Source: Bacilli bacterium
GTDB taxonomy: Bacteria > Bacillota_I > Bacilli_A > RF39 > UBA660
Reading direction: 5' to 3'
Length of the DNA: 33,899 bases
Assembly: GCA_016295795.1 (NCBI GenBank)
Contig: JAEDKN010000008.1
Location: 1-33,899 of the forward strand
Shown here one piece after another: positions 1 through 7,219 of this stretch. The position numbers and the translations under genes were made by a program. The stretch's first letter is position 1. Each line of letters opens with the position of its first letter. A model generated the notes under the pieces. The model made no database searches. It saw nothing but the letters and a program-made list of their open reading frames with translations, and was not told where the DNA came from.

Positions 1-16
1 CAATTACTTTTATCAT
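1..16 (-). CDS. Start of an unidentified gene running off the window
   Basis: An ATG at 16-14 begins M-I-K-V-I and runs off the left edge. It is preceded at good spacing by a strong Shine-Dalgarno (GGAAAGGAGA, 30-21) and, further up, by a promoter-like sequence. Only five codons are visible, so no function can be read. In many Firmicutes murG follows ftsW, and this could be murG. It could equally be the first cargo gene of an element that has cut ftsW. Confidence 0.5.
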
Positions 17-52
17 ATTTTCTCCTTTCCATTAAAGTTATAAACTACAAAT

Positions 53-81
53 ATTGTACCAAATTTCTAACGAAAAGTCAT
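53..81 (-). promoter_or_regulatory. Extended -10 promoter for the leftmost gene
   Basis: On the minus strand TACAAT (58-53) is preceded by TGG, giving an extended -10 (TGnTACAAT). ATGACT lies 17 bp upstream (81-76). Transcription would start near 46 and run into the gene starting at 16. A dedicated promoter here suggests this gene is not simply read through from ftsW. Confidence 0.45.
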
Positions 82-259
82 TATATACAAAATAACATAT
101 TGCAAATAAAAAAGTGTTGTTATATTATATATTCCGTTCAAAGAGATATAAATAATCAACACATTTGTTGTAATGAGAAAGTAACCCCTAAAAAAAGGTG
201 CAATTTTTTTGTCATTTTTTATGATTATAACCAATTTTTATAATTTTCTAAAAAAATAA
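82..259. other. Non-coding stretch between truncated ftsW and the next gene
   Basis: No credible gene is found. Its only notable content is the att-like repeat at 165-195 and a possible weak minus-strand promoter (TATAAT at 229-224 with TTTAGA 17 bp upstream at 252-247), not decisive in DNA this AT-rich. A conserved ftsW 3' end (SYGGSS motif) is absent on either strand. Confidence 0.6.
165..195 (-). repeat. att-like repeat, copy A, near ftsW
   Basis: This 30-bp stretch matches 7144-7174, the recombinase-proximal end of element 2. GAAAGTAACCCC is identical (177-188 and 7157-7168), followed by a pyrimidine and an A-run. On the other side TTGTTG/TTGTTA and the following AT bases match with a one-base gap. 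Because the other copy abuts an element/host junction, this one is probably the end of a related element or a scar of one. The DNA beyond it (below 165) does not encode the missing end of FtsW. Confidence 0.6.
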
Positions 260-1330
260 CTACATACCAAATCTTCTAAAACCCTTTATTTTAAGGGGAA
301 AATTTGAATGTAGTTTTGTGTATAACCAAAGTGTAACACCCGTAACAGGAATCAATCCTACAACAACCATTAAATTCATAACAGTTTGAATCAAAATCTG
401 AAATATCATACCAAATGCTAAGTATTTTCCAAAAGAATCCTTACAATTTAATGCTGTTTTAATACCACAATATAAAATAAAGATAAATAATCCAGAAACT
501 ATAAGAATTCCTACTATTCCAAATTCTTCACTAATTATTGAAAAAATAAAATCTGTTTGAGGTTCGGGTAAATAAAAATGTTTCTGCCTAGAATTTAGAA
601 ATCCCATTCCTAAAAGCCCACCAGGTCCTATTGCATACAAACTTTGTATTATTTGAAACCCAGTTCCTAAAGGATCATTCCAAGGATTTAAAAAAGAAGT
701 AATACGATCCATTCTATATGGAGCAATCAATATTAGAACTACTATTCCAATTACTCCAATTACTCCAAGTCCAACAAAAAACTTCATATTAACTCCCGCA
801 ACATATAACATAGCTATAATACTGACAACAATAATCATTCCAGTCCCAAAATCCGGTTGTAACATGATAAGCCCAAAAACTAAAAGCAAAATAAGAAGTA
901 TTGGAATTACACCTTTTCTAATATCTTTAATAAATTTATTTGAATTAGTTAAATACTTACTTGTTAAAATAATCAGTCCAAGCTTTGCAAATTCGCTAGG
1001 TTGTATTCCAAAAGAACCTATACCAAACCAACTTCTACTACCATTTCTAACACTACCCACTCCTGGTATTAAAACGAGAACTAAAAGTATTAAGCACACA
1101 ATAAATATTGGCCAAGACTTTTTTTGATAAATATGATAATCGATCTTACTCATTACTATCATTAAAAATGTCCCTATTATAATAAATAATCCTTGTTGCT
1201 TAACATACTTATAAGGATCGTTAAATTTATATTCGGCCCATATATATGAAGAAGAATATATCATTACAAGTCCAAATAAAACCAATATTAAAGTCGCAAA
1301 AAAAAGATATATATAGATTCGTTTTTTCAT
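260..1330 (-). pseudogene. ftsW: FtsW/SpoVE-type peptidoglycan polymerase, 3' end cut off
   Basis: SEDS-family lipid II polymerase and partner of the class B penicillin-binding protein; a multi-pass membrane protein. Start taken at MKKRIYIYLF (ATG 1330), which has GGTGG four bases upstream and lies 19 bp after the mraY stop. Family signatures are present: IYSSS near the N-terminus, a PSEFAKLG loop, LQPDFGT, and PVTGVTL near the C-terminus. The family normally continues PFISYGGSS and about 30 more residues. Here homology stops abruptly at GVTL (about position 320 of the window) and 22 unrelated residues (WLYTKLHS...) lead to a stop. The truncation removes a strongly conserved part, so the protein as read is probably inactive. 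The break resembles the element junctions in the penicillin-binding protein gene. The remaining 3' end may lie left of the window or be lost. Confidence 0.85.
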
Positions 1331-1349
1331 TAAACCACCTTTATATATC

Positions 1350-2345
1350 TTATAACCAAACTCCAAAGAATATTCCAGCCATAGCTAGTATTAGTCCAAC
1401 TACCCAGAAAAGTTTTACAATATCTCTTTCATGCCATCCCAATTTTTCAAAATGATGATGCAACGGTGTCATTAAGAATAATTTCTTTTTAAACACCTTA
1501 ATCCAGAAAACTTGAAGTATTACACTAAGAGTTTCTATAACAAATACACTTGCTACGATAAGAAGAGTTACTTCTCTATGAGTAATTATCGCAACTGCTC
1601 CCATTACCGCACCTAATGCTAATGAACCAGTATCTCCCATAAATACCTTTGCTGGATAAGTATTATATATCAAAAATCCCATTACCGCACCAGTAAGTAC
1701 AAATGTGAATATCCCTATTTCTTCAAAGCCAACTACTAAAGAAATCAAACTAAATGCGATAAACGCTATTGCAGATAATCCACCGGCTAGCCCATCCAAT
1801 CCATCTGTAAGATTAACTGCATTACTTGCACCAACCAACACAAATAATAAGAACACCCCATAAAACCATTCCATTTCTATATGAATTCCTAATGTAGAAA
1901 CTATTAATGCAGTCTGTCCGCCATTACTCATATAAAGATAGAAAAATCCAAGTGCAATTATAAGCTGCAACAACAATTTCTGAAAAGTAGTCAGTCCTTC
2001 GTTATCGTGATGTTTTAAACTTAAATAATCATCTAAAAATCCTATAAAAGCATATCCAAAAAATACCAATAATATTATCTTTAAATTAGTTGTAAATTCT
2101 ATCTTGTCAGTCACAATCAGGATAAAAGTAGTAATAAAGGTTGCTAATATAAAAATCAATCCACCCATTGTTGGCGTACCTTCTTTTTTCTTATGATTGT
2201 CACCAACAAATACACTGATTCTTTGCCCTACATGCATTTTTTTTAATAACGGAATCATAATAAGGCCTAAAACAACAGACGTTAAAAAGCCTATCATAAT
2301 AGCAAACATAGATTTTGTTAATAAAAGTATACCCAAAATAATCAC
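1350..2345 (-). CDS. mraY: Phospho-N-acetylmuramoyl-pentapeptide transferase
   Basis: MraY transfers phospho-MurNAc-pentapeptide from UDP to undecaprenyl phosphate to make lipid I, the first membrane step of peptidoglycan synthesis. About 331 residues, ten predicted membrane helices. Family signatures are intact: GTPTMGG near residue 57, FLDDYLS (paired Asp), NAVNLTDGLDGLAGG, NTYPAKVFMGDTGSLALG and the histidine-rich MTPLHHHFE loop. The start is uncertain: the GTG at 2345 overlaps the only Shine-Dalgarno (GGAG), which is better spaced for TTG at 2336; ATG at 2309 is a third option. It lies between the broken penicillin-binding protein gene and ftsW, in the usual dcw order, though murD is not found between mraY and ftsW. 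Fully intact. Confidence 0.97.
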   Translation of the reverse strand: MIILGILLLTKSMFAIMIGFLTSVVLGLIMIPLLKKMHVGQRISVFVGDNHKKKEGTPTMGGLIFILATFITTFILIVTDKIEFTTNLKIILLVFFGYAFIGFLDDYLSLKHHDNEGLTTFQKLLLQLIIALGFFYLYMSNGGQTALIVSTLGIHIEMEWFYGVFLLFVLVGASNAVNLTDGLDGLAGGLSAIAFIAFSLISLVVGFEEIGIFTFVLTGAVMGFLIYNTYPAKVFMGDTGSLALGAVMGAVAIITHREVTLLIVASVFVIETLSVILQVFWIKVFKKKLFLMTPLHHHFEKLGWHERDIVKLFWVVGLILAMAGIFFGVWL

Positions 2346-2427
2346 TCCAAATCTGTAACAAAATTATACTATATAAATATATAAAAAAGATATCTAATTT
2401 GTATTAATTTACAAAATATTTACACAA

Positions 2428-3291
2428 TTAATCTCCAAGCATTAATCTTACCTTAGAAGTGGAATCGACCTTTGTCCCTGCAACTGGTGACTGTTCAACC
2501 ACTTTACTACCGCTTCCTGAATATTCAACTTCTAAAGGATATAATTTTTTAGAAGCCTCTTTAGCAGAAAGTCCAACAACATCAGAAACCACAACATAAG
2601 TAGGATCATCCCATTGATGTACTTTTTCTATTCCACCTTCTTGTTTTTCTATTCCTAAGGCATCTATTATATCAAGTAATATTCTCCTAGCAACAGGTGC
2701 AGTTGTATAACTAGACAAAAGCGCAGTATTTTTAGGATTATCAATAGCAATATAAAGAATAGCTTTAGGATCATTTGCAGGAACAACGGCCATAAAACTC
2801 ATAATATAATTGTTTACTAAATATTTACCATTCTGTACCTTTTGGGCAGTACCAGTTTTACCGCCAACTCTATACCCATCAATATATGCATATTTTCCTC
2901 CGCCACGAGCAACAACACTTTCTAAGGCATATCTCATTTTCTTAGAGGTCTCTTCACTTATTGTCGTTCTAACTAATTTAGGTGAATTTTCTTTTATTAT
3001 ACTATTGGTTTCAGGCTCCGAAAAGCTTTTAACAATATAAGGAGTATAAAGCTTTCCGCCATTGACAACCGCGCTAACTGCTGTTGTTTGTTGAATTGGA
3101 GTAACACTAACCCCTTGCCCAAATGCTGTTGTTGCAAGTTCCAAATCACCTACTTTATTCAAACTAAATATTATACCATCACTCTCACCATTTAAATCAA
3201 TACCCGTTTTAGAACCAAATCCAAACAAATCAAGATATGAGAATAATTTCTCTTTACCAAGTGTCAATCCCATTTTTACAAAACCCGGATT
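2428..3291 (-). pseudogene. spoVD: SpoVD/FtsI-type penicillin-binding protein, piece 3 of 3 (KTG + PASTA)
   Basis: C-terminal part of a class B transpeptidase that cross-links septal or spore peptidoglycan. Host homology begins with NPGFVKMGLTLGKEKLF at the aatc core (3291-3288) and runs to the stop at 2428. It contains the KTG box (VGGKTGTAQ) and ends in a single PASTA domain (VVVSDVVGLSAKEASKKLYP...), the arrangement of SpoVD-like proteins. An ATG at 3273 has no Shine-Dalgarno and begins in the middle of the domain, so independent production is unlikely. Upstream of 3291 the frame runs into element 1 and loses homology. Joined to pieces at 7139-6988 and 11441-10549 it completes a 634-residue protein, close to the length of B. 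subtilis SpoVD. Confidence 0.93.
3288..3291. other. Element 1 downstream junction with spoVD (attachment core)
   Basis: Minus-strand aatc is shared with 6991-6988. To one side lies spoVD (CCGGGTTTTGTAAAA = PGFVK). To the other lies element DNA, including an oddly GC-rich patch (about 3281-3303) holding CCCG and CGGG half-sites on either side of the core, then a T-run and the recombinase stop about 47 bp away. The core was fixed by asking which join restores the conserved SCNPGFV sequence. Exact crossover bases within the 4 bp cannot be resolved. Confidence 0.75.
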
Positions 3292-3337
3292 CTCGGGAGC
3301 GGGATTTCTGGCTAAAAAAATAAGTTCGACATATTAT

Positions 3338-4921
3338 TTAATTTTCAAATAAAACTTCTTTTATATTTCCATCTTTAAAATATATTTTTAAAATCATTTT
3401 ATATCTAGTATCTAACTTTGTAACAATAATTTTATCTATTAATAAATTTACAAAAGTGTTTAGATTATATTTAACATTTATGATATTTTTTATTTCTTTT
3501 TCTATATCGTTCATGTTTGATGATATATCAATATCTTCTTTTATTTTTTTTAGTTCAGTACTTATTTTATTTATCTCTACTTCAGTTTTGTTCAGTTTAT
3601 TTTTTAAATCTTCATCAGAAATAATTTTAGATAAATTTAAATTAATCAATTTATCTTTATGATGATTTAATTCCTCAAGTCTTTTTTCTAAATCTATTTT
3701 TGATTTATTATTTGTTTGTATTAAAACACTTTCATATAATTTAGTCATATCAATAACTATTTTATTTAGATTGCTACTTAAATAATTACCAATTATATGA
3801 ACCATTAATTCATCTAGTTTTCTCTCTCTAATAATTGATGATTCACATTTTAAAACTCCTTCATTTTTATATTTCTTACATACCCAAGTAGGATTACTTC
3901 TTCGGTTTGATCCTGCACATCTTACAAATATTTCATTGTGTTCATTACATATTAATTTAAATGTATATCTAGATTCATCTATTACTTTTTGATTAGTTGT
4001 TAAATGTATATTTTTAGTCTTATGTTTTTTCTCATAAATCAAGTTTGCTTTATCCCATAATTCTTCTGATACTATTGGTTCAATTAAATTAGTTTTATAA
4101 ATTATATGTTCCTCTTTTGGTACTTTAATTTTTTTGTGTGTCTTATAACTTTCTACTTTTGTTAAATTGGCTGTATAATAGCCCTTATATCTGGGATTAG
4201 TTAAAAATTTCTTTAAAGTAGTTCCAGAATAGACTTTTCCATTTTTATTTTTATATCCTTTTTTATATAGAATGTCCGCTATTTTTTCGAAAGAATATTT
4301 TTCGGTCACATACAAATTAAATAAAGTTTCAATAATTGGTCTTTCTTCCTCATTAATAATCATTTTTCCATCTTTTCTATAATATCCAGTTAAATTACCA
4401 CCAATTACTTTCCCATCTTTTATCATTCTTTTAATTCCAAATTTAACTCTTTCAGAAAGTTTTCTAACCTCATCTTGAGCTAAACTGGACATAAGTGTTA
4501 ATCTAAATTCACTATCTGGATAGATAGTATTTATATTATCACTTATAAAGAAAACAACAGTCCCATTATTTAAAAGTTCTTCTGTATATTTTATACTATC
4601 TATTACGTTTCTAGAAAATCTAGATATTTCTTTTGTAACTATTAAATCAAGTTTACCAGTTTTAGAATCCTCAATCATTCTTAAAAAATTATCTCTATTT
4701 TTTATACTAGTTCCACTTATACCTTCATCAATATATTCTCCAACTAAATTCCAATTCTTATTCTCATTTATCATTTCTTTAAAATAATTAGATTGGTTTT
4801 CTAAACTATTTAATTGATCATATTTATCAGTAGATACTCTTGCATAATAACCAACATTTAAATTCATATCAAAAATGGTTTTACCAAGTAATAACTCACT
4901 TCTAGTTTTTACAATATTCAT
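3338..4921 (-). CDS. Large serine recombinase of element 1
   Basis: Site-specific recombinase of the large resolvase/integrase family, expected to integrate and excise element 1. 527 residues. N-terminal catalytic domain (about 22-165) has YYARVST with the nucleophile at Ser30, the EYIDEGISGTS segment and the arginine-rich ISRFSRN motif. A recombinase domain follows (about 175-255, NPRYKGYY). Next is a zinc-ribbon-like module with C325, H328, C348 and C359, then a lysine/glutamate-rich coiled coil (about 395-475), typical of integrases that choose between attP and attB pairs. Its ATG overlaps the end of the small upstream ORF, so the two are translationally coupled. The stop is about 47 bp from the downstream junction. 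It is clearly related to, but well diverged from, the element 2 recombinase; all catalytic residues look intact. Confidence 0.95.
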   Translation of the reverse strand: MNIVKTRSELLLGKTIFDMNLNVGYYARVSTDKYDQLNSLENQSNYFKEMINENKNWNLVGEYIDEGISGTSIKNRDNFLRMIEDSKTGKLDLIVTKEISRFSRNVIDSIKYTEELLNNGTVVFFISDNINTIYPDSEFRLTLMSSLAQDEVRKLSERVKFGIKRMIKDGKVIGGNLTGYYRKDGKMIINEEERPIIETLFNLYVTEKYSFEKIADILYKKGYKNKNGKVYSGTTLKKFLTNPRYKGYYTANLTKVESYKTHKKIKVPKEEHIIYKTNLIEPIVSEELWDKANLIYEKKHKTKNIHLTTNQKVIDESRYTFKLICNEHNEIFVRCAGSNRRSNPTWVCKKYKNEGVLKCESSIIRERKLDELMVHIIGNYLSSNLNKIVIDMTKLYESVLIQTNNKSKIDLEKRLEELNHHKDKLINLNLSKIISDEDLKNKLNKTEVEINKISTELKKIKEDIDISSNMNDIEKEIKNIINVKYNLNTFVNLLIDKIIVTKLDTRYKMILKIYFKDGNIKEVLFEN

Positions 4922-5039
4922 TTTCTTTTTCTTTCATTATCTTTTCATTTGCTAATTTAAATTCTTCGAAAGTAATTTCGCCTTTTTGATATAATTCTTT
5001 ATTGATTATTAATTTTAATTCTTTTATTATTTTTTTCAT
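4902..5039 (-). CDS. Small SHOCT-like protein coupled to recombinase 1
   Basis: A 45-residue ORF starting at ATG 5039 with a strong Shine-Dalgarno (GGGAGG) and ending inside the recombinase gene (20-bp overlap). The core reads LIINKELYQKGEITFEEF, like a SHOCT motif (leucines, then GxITxEEF). A 51-residue ORF with the same pattern precedes the second recombinase, so the pairing is conserved though the elements have diverged. It is highly charged and helical with no membrane segment. A role as recombinase partner or directionality factor is inference from position only. Confidence 0.7.
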   Translation of the reverse strand: MKKIIKELKLIINKELYQKGEITFEEFKLANEKIMKEKENEYCKN

Positions 5040-5082
5040 ATATACCTCCCGTTTAATTTTATTAAAATTATTAGGGAATATG

Positions 5083-5107
5083 AAAAAAACAAGAATTTTT
5101 CTTGTTT
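5083..5107 (-). terminator. Rho-independent terminator after the HAD gene
   Basis: On the minus strand AAACAAGAA and TTCTTGTTT form a perfect stem with a short A loop, followed by a T-run. It lies directly after the HAD stop (5106) and should stop transcripts arriving from the cargo genes or spoVD, separating them from the recombinase operon. Confidence 0.8.
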
Positions 5108-5897
5108 AGTAATTATTATTCAAAAATTTATTTAAATAATCAGCCACACCGTCTTCATCATTACTTTTAGTAATATAGTCAGCATGTTTTTTTAATTGAT
5201 CAGTTGAATTATCAACTGCAACTCCAATGCCAGCAATATCAATCATAGATATATCATTGTTATCATTACCGATTGCTATAGTATTTTTAATAGGAATACC
5301 TAAATACTCTGCTAATATCTTTAAGGAATTACCTTTTGATGAATTTGAACTTATCACACTAAACCACAATTCTTCTTTGTCTTCTCTTGATGAGTCAACA
5401 ACGCATAAATCAGATTTGCGTTCAATAGATGATTTATATTTTTTAACCAGCTCTTTTTCTTTGCTAATAATCATAATTTGCTTTATATCTTTTTTTAATA
5501 ATTTATCAATATTATTATCATCTAATAAAATTTGTGAATCATTTCTAGTAAACATTGTTACATATTCGGTATTTTCTGATACAAACATAACTCTTAGGCC
5601 AAGATTTTTTGTTTCCTGGTAAATCATTTTACATTCTTTTCTAGGTAAATATTTACAATAAATATTTTTTTTATTAACATTATCATAAATTTCTGTGCCA
5701 TTAGATGAAATTAAGTATTTATTTAAACCAACTTCACATGAAATTTTTAATGTGTGATATCTAGGTCTTGCAGTACAAATAACAACAGTATTTCCACAAT
5801 CTACTACCTTTTTTATTATTTCTTTTGTTTTATTAGAAATAGAACCATCAGAGTGTCTTAATGTACCATCACTATCAATTGCAATTAAATACTTCAT
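5106..5897 (-). CDS. Cof-type HAD phosphatase (element 1 cargo)
   Basis: HAD-superfamily IIB phosphatase, 263 residues from ATG 5897 (MKYLIAIDSDGTL). All four motifs are seen: DSDGTL (nucleophile Asp and acid/base Asp), ICTAR (motif II Thr), SSKGNSLK (Lys) and GNDNNDISM (acidic motif IV). Such enzymes act on sugar phosphates, nucleotides or flavin phosphates; the substrate cannot be read here. The start is chosen over a TTG at 5912 because ATG 5897 follows the NUDIX stop (5899) almost immediately, suggesting coupling. Cytoplasmic. Ends at a clear terminator. NUDIX and HAD genes beside a phosphotransferase remnant resemble nucleotide or drug modification cargo, but this is inference. Confidence 0.92.
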   Translation of the reverse strand: MKYLIAIDSDGTLRHSDGSISNKTKEIIKKVVDCGNTVVICTARPRYHTLKISCEVGLNKYLISSNGTEIYDNVNKKNIYCKYLPRKECKMIYQETKNLGLRVMFVSENTEYVTMFTRNDSQILLDDNNIDKLLKKDIKQIMIISKEKELVKKYKSSIERKSDLCVVDSSREDKEELWFSVISSNSSKGNSLKILAEYLGIPIKNTIAIGNDNNDISMIDIAGIGVAVDNSTDQLKKHADYITKSNDEDGVADYLNKFLNNNY

Positions 5898-5898
5898 A

Positions 5899-6426
5899 TT
5901 AATCTTTATCAATATTAATTATTTTGTTATATTCTTTAAAAATATCTAACATTTCCTCAACAATCACCTTGTTTATTGGATTATCTGGTACACTATCTAT
6001 TAAAATTTGTTCAACATTTTCAATCGGAAAAGTTTTAACAGTAAAATTACCATCTTTTTCCCAATCATCTAATTTTGAATTGTTCATATCAAATTTAGCG
6101 TCAGTGTTGATAATATAATAATAAATATCATTTTTTCTATTTTTACCAGTTCCATGATAGTTCTTACTATAATAAGTTATTTTTTCAAATGGTTTTAATT
6201 TAGCATTTTTTATTTTAATCCCAGTCTCTTCTTCAATTTCTCTTAATAAACATTCTTCTAAAGTTTCCCCATCCTCAAGATGGCCACCTGGAAATTGATA
6301 AGTTTTATGAGAATAGCCCAGAGTGATTTCATTATTACTATTAATAATCAAACCTTTTGTTCTAGTAACAACCTCATCAATATCTTCTAATTTTAAATTA
6401 TCATAATTATACAATATTTCTTTCAT
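5899..6426 (-). CDS. NUDIX hydrolase (element 1 cargo)
   Basis: Hydrolyses a nucleoside diphosphate linked to some other moiety. The NUDIX box is complete: G-x5-E-x7-REIEEETGI within GHLEDGETLEECLLREIEEE, about residues 48-70. Start placed at ATG 6426 (MKEILYNYDN): a GGAG at 6439-6436 fits it. The alternative ATG at 6441 has no ribosome binding site and would lie only about 10 bases from the predicted transcription start. It is followed by the HAD gene with almost no gap, so the two form a small operon inside element 1. Substrate unknown. Confidence 0.92.
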   Translation of the reverse strand: MKEILYNYDNLKLEDIDEVVTRTKGLIINSNNEITLGYSHKTYQFPGGHLEDGETLEECLLREIEEETGIKIKNAKLKPFEKITYYSKNYHGTGKNRKNDIYYYIINTDAKFDMNNSKLDDWEKDGNFTVKTFPIENVEQILIDSVPDNPINKVIVEEMLDIFKEYNKIINIDKD

Positions 6427-6456
6427 ACATCTGCACTCCATTCTTTAATTTATTAC

Positions 6457-6465
6457 ATTATATCA
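6457..6465 (-). promoter_or_regulatory. Extended -10 promoter for NUDIX-HAD operon
   Basis: TGATATAAT (6465-6457) is a perfect extended -10; no good -35 is present. The predicted start near 6450 leaves a short leader containing GGAG, fitting the ATG at 6426. Confidence 0.6.
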
Positions 6466-6467
6466 TA

Positions 6468-6704
6468 TTATCTTAACAATTTTCTACTTTTGTTAAAAAG
6501 AATATCATTATACAACTCATATTTAGGATACTTTTCTAACCATCTTAATGAGTTTAAACAATCAAATAATAATAATCTGTCATCAAATTTATCATTATTT
6601 ATCTCCTCAAAATTACTTTTTATAAAATTCATAATATTTTGAAAATCATAACCAGTCAATATTATTTCTGAATTAGTGTTAAAAGAATTAGGGTTTCTCG
6701 ACAT
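6468..6704 (-). CDS. Small ORF of unknown function, possibly a phosphotransferase tail
   Basis: 78 codons (MSRNPNSFNTNSEI...). The ATG has no Shine-Dalgarno and overlaps the tail of the broken phosphotransferase in another frame. The C-terminal part (CLNSLRWLEKYPKYELYNDI) looks like the final helices of aminoglycoside/choline-kinase-like proteins, so it could be the same decayed gene continued in a third frame. I do not recognise a domain otherwise. Confidence 0.35.
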   Translation of the reverse strand: MSRNPNSFNTNSEIILTGYDFQNIMNFIKSNFEEINNDKFDDRLLLFDCLNSLRWLEKYPKYELYNDILFNKSRKLLR

Positions 6705-6962
6705 ATGATTTATTTATATTTTTAAAGTCAATTATTGACACCTCATTATCTTCATTAACCAAAATATAAAATGTAAATCCCCATGAATCAATCCAGTTTT
6801 TTCTCCTTCAAATAATGCCGAAATTATTTTTTTTAATTCATATAAATAATATATTTTTTCATTATTTAAATATTGAACTCCATCATATATTAAGTTATAT
6901 GTAGAACAAACCTCTACTTTTGTAGAGTAATTTATATTATTTGCAAGTTTTTCTTCAAACAC
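6688..6962 (-). pseudogene. Decayed aminoglycoside/choline kinase-like phosphotransferase
   Basis: C-terminal remnant of an APH-fold kinase. One frame (from GTG 6962) reads to GLIHGDLHF, the catalytic-loop Brenner motif HGDLH, then goes wrong and stops at 6732. The adjacent frame continues ILVNEDNEVSIIDF to a stop at 6688, giving the expected metal-binding ID(F) motif. The Asn normally found four to five residues after HGDLH is missing at the frame break, pointing to a small deletion. The N-terminal lobe is absent: the fragment begins about 30 bp inside the element edge. So the gene is both truncated and frameshifted. Confidence 0.75.
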
Positions 6963-6987
6963 GAATATGTTCCTGTATTTACTCCAA

Positions 6988-6991
6988 GATT
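6988..6991. other. Element 1 upstream junction with spoVD (attachment core)
   Basis: Minus-strand aatc, matching 3291-3288. Upstream is spoVD piece 2 (GTGTTAGAAAACTCTTGT = VLENSC); downstream is element DNA. The element arm here reads NLGVNTG, loosely resembling the native NPGFVKMG that it displaces, so attP and attB may share half-site sequence. Confidence 0.75.
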
Positions 6992-7139
6992 ACAAGAGTT
7001 TTCTAACACTTGCAAAAATGTTTGATGTCCATGACCCCCAGCCTTCCAACAACCAATTCTAGCCCCACTTACAACAACAGAACCCGAATCATAAAAAGTA
7101 TCTTTTTCTAAATCTATTATTCCCTCTTCAATTGAAGCT

Positions 7140-7144
7140 GATGT
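7140..7144. other. Element 2 downstream junction with spoVD (attachment core)
   Basis: Minus-strand acatc shared with 10553-10549. The flanking element arm (7174-7145) is the repeat also found near ftsW. In frame it encodes GVTFKIIT, imitating the native GSTFKIVT but with different codons, so this is arm similarity rather than a simple duplication of the target. Confidence 0.7.
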
Positions 7145-7174
7145 TGTTATTATTTTGAAAGTAACCCCCAAAAA
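7144..7174 (-). repeat. att-like repeat, copy B, at the end of element 2
   Basis: The partner of 165-195: identical GAAAGTAACCCC (7157-7168) with matching AT-rich flanks. It is the last stretch of element 2 before the spoVD piece, so it is probably one arm of the attachment site bound by this recombinase or a relative. Confidence 0.65.
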
Positions 7175-7219
7175 CGATACCTAAATTGAAATAAAAAAAG
7201 ACTAGATTACCATATCAAC

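Larger units (their letters stand above)
3288..6991 (-). mobile_element. Serine-recombinase element 1, inserted in the spoVD SxN region
   Basis: About 3.7 kb bounded by a 4-bp direct repeat (aatc), splitting spoVD between SCN and PGFV. In order along the minus strand: degraded phosphotransferase (6962-6688), a small unknown ORF, NUDIX hydrolase, HAD phosphatase with terminator, 45-residue SHOCT-like protein, 527-residue large serine recombinase. No inverted terminal repeats and no DDE transposase are seen, as expected for integration by a large serine recombinase. The recombinase sits next to the downstream junction, the same plan as element 2. Precise removal restores the reading frame. Boundaries are inferred from loss and return of PBP homology. 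Confidence 0.85.
6988..7144 (-). pseudogene. spoVD: SpoVD-type penicillin-binding protein, piece 2 of 3 (SxN motif)
   Basis: A stranded exon-like piece of only about 150 bp. Translated in frame it reads SASIEEGIIDLEKDTFYD, continues through GARIGCWKAGGHGHQTF and ends LQVLENSCN, matching the SpoVD segment between the active-site SxxK and the SCNPGF (SxN) motif. It has host DNA character on both sides of elements: element 2 upstream, element 1 downstream. It has no start of its own; an apparent TTG start at 7171 lies in element 2 DNA. Together with pieces at 11441-10549 and 3291-2428 it gives 1905 nt (893 + 152 + 860), divisible by three and free of stops. Confidence 0.93.

Noticed and set aside
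165..180. CAACA-aatg-TGTTG palindrome as an operator
   Set aside because: A 5-bp stem in AT-rich DNA with no second copy; it overlaps the att-like repeat, so no separate role is claimed.
864..1127. Plus-strand ORFs opposite ftsW, polC, ddl and other genes
   Set aside because: Antisense shadows without ribosome binding sites; the opposite strand encodes clear conserved proteins.
2428..3273. A stand-alone 281-residue PBP gene starting at ATG 3273
   Set aside because: Homology continues upstream to 3291 in the same frame and the ATG is an internal Met of the transpeptidase domain with no ribosome binding site.
6424..6441. NUDIX start at ATG 6441 (MECRC)
   Set aside because: GGAG lies between this ATG and the next one and fits ATG 6426; the predicted transcription start leaves almost no leader for 6441.
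6932..7171. A 79-codon gene starting at TTG 7171
   Set aside because: Its first ten residues are element 2 DNA and its last fifteen are element 1 DNA; the middle is spoVD piece 2. It has no ribosome binding site.
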